This document shows, piece by piece, positions 42,233-43,419 of a stretch of DNA of 43,419 nucleotides. The translations under genes were made by a program, and so were the position numbers. Below the pieces are notes generated by a model, which worked only from the letters and a program-made list of their open reading frames with translations, did no database searches and had not been told where the DNA came from. The stretch covers positions 9,281-52,699 of the forward strand of contig NZ_JAUNVV010000015.1 in the NCBI RefSeq assembly GCF_030540645.1. Reading direction: 5' to 3'. How positions within the stretch are numbered: the stretch's first letter is position 1; every line of letters starts with the position of its first letter. The DNA is from Arthrobacter sp. (GTDB lineage Bacteria; Actinomycetota; Actinomycetes; Actinomycetales; Micrococcaceae).

Positions 42233-42504
42233 TAGAATCTCCTGTTCGTCGCGCCGGTTCTTGGCCATATATCAGCTATGGACAAGCCTTGCGGAACGTA
42301 TTGTTCGGGATGTCTCTCGACGCGCCTGGATTTTGCCAAAACACGCCTAAATGCTTCATGCCAAATGCACTTTCCAATCCGGCCAGGTGCATGAAAAACA
42401 CGCGGCAGACGGCAGTTTGTAGTGGCACGATGCATTTACGAGGTATTTGCCCACCTGATTCCACCACCGAAAACGGCGGCACGGAAAAGGCGCAGCAATA
42501 GACA

Positions 42505-42513
42505 ATCCTAGCA
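42505..42513 (-). promoter_or_regulatory. spc operon promoter candidate (extended -10)
   Basis: On the minus strand TGCTAGGAT is an extended -10 (TGnTAGGAT); the -35 is poor. Transcription would start near 42498, giving a leader of about 265 nt. The gap 42233-42595 has no convincing gene; an ORF of 70 codons at 42289-42501 on the plus strand has no support. Confidence 0.5.
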
Positions 42514-42595
42514 CGATGCCGGAACCAATCGTTACGCCGTAAGCCCGCTCAGGCGTTGCCTTCCCCACACCACGGGGTGGTGGAAGGGTTAAACG

Positions 42596-42635
42596 ACGCA
42601 GGGCCCGTCACCGCGAACGGTGACGGGCCCTGCGT
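42596..42635. terminator. Terminator at the end of the S10-type operon after rpsQ
   Basis: ACGCAGGGCCCGTCACC and its reverse complement form a perfect 17-bp stem with a 6-nt loop, with CGTTTAA following on the minus strand. A smaller hairpin (CAACGC/GCGTTG, 42650-42664) lies between it and the rpsQ stop. Confidence 0.9.
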
Positions 42636-42671
42636 TTAGTTCACAAGCTCAACGCAAAGCGTTGAAAATGC

Positions 42672-42968
42672 TTACTTGGCCTTCTCGATGATCTCCACCA
42701 GGCGGAAACGCTTGGTGGCGGACAGCGGGCGGGTCTCACTGATGAGAACCATGTCGCCGATGCCGGCACTGTTCTCTTCGTCGTGGGCCTTGACCTTCTT
42801 GTTCCGGCGCAGAACCTTGCCGTACAAGGCGTGCTTTACGCGGTCTTCGACCTCGACGACGATGGTTTTGTCCATCTTGTCGGAGACGACGTAGCCACGC
42901 ATCTTCTTGCGCTCGCCACGAACCACAGCCGTGGCGCCTTCTTCAATGTTGTCTACAGAATCGCTCAC
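42672..42968 (-). CDS. rpsQ: 30S ribosomal protein S17
   Basis: This 98-residue primary 16S rRNA-binding protein has [40 protein letters not shown] and [20 protein letters not shown]. The GTG start overlaps the rpmC stop by 4 nt. An N-terminal extension of about 15 residues is present. Confidence 0.98.
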   Translation of the reverse strand: MSDSVDNIEEGATAVVRGERKKMRGYVVSDKMDKTIVVEVEDRVKHALYGKVLRRNKKVKAHDEENSAGIGDMVLISETRPLSATKRFRLVEIIEKAK

Positions 42969-43288
42969 TTGGCGTCCTCCTCAGATTCTTCAGCCTTCTT
43001 GGAGGCCTTCTTGGCTTCCTTGTCAGCCTTCTTGGAGGCCTTCTCCACGGGTGCAGCGGCAACGACGTCCGGGCGAATGCCCAGCTCGCGCTCACGCAGC
43101 ACTGTGTAGATACGGGCGATGTCGCGCTTTACAACGCGCAAGCGACCGTGGCTTTCCAGCTGGCCAGTGGCTGACTGGAAACGCAGGTTGAACAGTTCTT
43201 CTTTAGCCTTGCGGAGTTCTTCAACAAGACGTGCATTGTCGAACCCGTCAAGCTGTGCAGGGGCAAGTTCCTTGGAACCAACTGACAT
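42965..43288 (-). CDS. rpmC: 50S ribosomal protein L29 with long Lys/Ala/Glu tail
   Basis: The 107-residue L29 lies at the polypeptide exit tunnel. The core has [40 protein letters not shown] and [17 protein letters not shown]. About 30 extra C-terminal residues form a charged, probably helical or disordered tail ([20 protein letters not shown]); L29 is usually about 65 residues. The ATG follows rplP by 2 nt. Confidence 0.96.
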   Translation of the reverse strand: MSVGSKELAPAQLDGFDNARLVEELRKAKEELFNLRFQSATGQLESHGRLRVVKRDIARIYTVLRERELGIRPDVVAAAPVEKASKKADKEAKKASKKAEESEEDAK

Positions 43289-43290
43289 CT

Positions 43291-43419
43291 CTACTCACCA
43301 CCTTCGCGACGCACAATGCGTGCTTTCAACGGCAGCTTGTGGATTGCCAGGCGCAATGCCTCGCGTGCTACCTCTTCTGATACACCGGAGAGTTCAAAGA
43401 GAACACGGCCGGGCTTGAC
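43291..43419 (-). CDS. rplP: 50S ribosomal protein L16, C-terminal part (cut by window edge)
   Basis: The last 42 codons are visible: [20 protein letters not shown], then [20 protein letters not shown] and GE before the TAG. These are the C-terminal residues of L16, which organises the A-site region of the 50S subunit. The 5' part lies beyond the window. Confidence 0.95.
   Translation of the reverse strand, partial: VKPGRVLFELSGVSEEVAREALRLAIHKLPLKARIVRREGGE

Noticed and set aside
42289-42501. Small plus-strand gene in the rplN leader
   Set aside because: No good ribosome site and no similarity; it lies opposite the probable spc leader and promoter.

Overview
The window looks like a chromosomal stretch of a high-GC Gram-positive actinobacterium, most likely Arthrobacter or a close relative in the Micrococcaceae. 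The grounds are GC-rich coding with many GTG and TTG starts, mycothiol-pathway genes (an MshA-type glycosyltransferase and inositol-3-phosphate synthase), the short actinobacterial types of Adk and Ino1, and a spc operon without rpsN. I see no rRNA, tRNA or CRISPR array. Genes fill nearly the whole window.

Region by region: (1) 1-2683, plus strand: the end of a GCS2-family carboxylate-amine ligase, then a closely spaced PAP2 phosphatase and DedA membrane protein. (2) 2722-6917, minus strand: a translationally coupled operon alr-tsaE-tsaB-rimI-tsaD (D-alanine supply, the tRNA t6A37 machinery and an S18-type N-acetyltransferase). (3) 7117-17914, mixed strands and more accessory: mshA, a large secreted subtilase, a convergent lipoprotein with a degenerate Streptomyces-subtilisin-inhibitor (SSI)-like domain, a GH13 alpha-glucosidase, a 1.26-kb unit carrying a DUF559-like nuclease gene bracketed by inverted repeat arrays, ino1 and an aldo/keto reductase. 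(4) 16877-23947, minus strand: glmS, acpS, nnrD/E, glgX and the aldo/keto reductase, the last four closely spaced; divergent to glmS are coaA-vanY and then mscL on the plus strand. (5) 26649-30355, minus strand: glmM, rpsI, rplM, truA. (6) 30491-43419, minus strand: the ribosomal/transcription superoperon, in transcription order rplP(partial)-rpmC-rpsQ | rplN-rplX-rplE-rpsH-rplF-rplR-rpsE-rpmD-rplO | secY-adk-map | P1 peptidase | infA-rpmJ-rpsM-rpsK-rpoA-rplQ, the sections separated by strong stem-loops.

Functional themes are cell-wall precursor supply (alr, glmS, glmM, PAP2, DedA, VanY), mycothiol synthesis (ino1, mshA), alpha-glucan breakdown (glgX, GH13), cofactor supply and repair (coaA, acpS, nnrD/E) and translation. 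The observations most worth following are the repeat-bracketed DUF559 nuclease unit (14280-15538), the subtilase/SSI-like lipoprotein pair (8518-12468), a 27-bp palindrome between glmS and coaA, an inverted repeat whose loop is exactly the predicted -10 box of infA, and a nested cruciform containing an inverted copy of the rpsI 3' end. All names are assigned by reading motifs and family resemblance; no database search was run.
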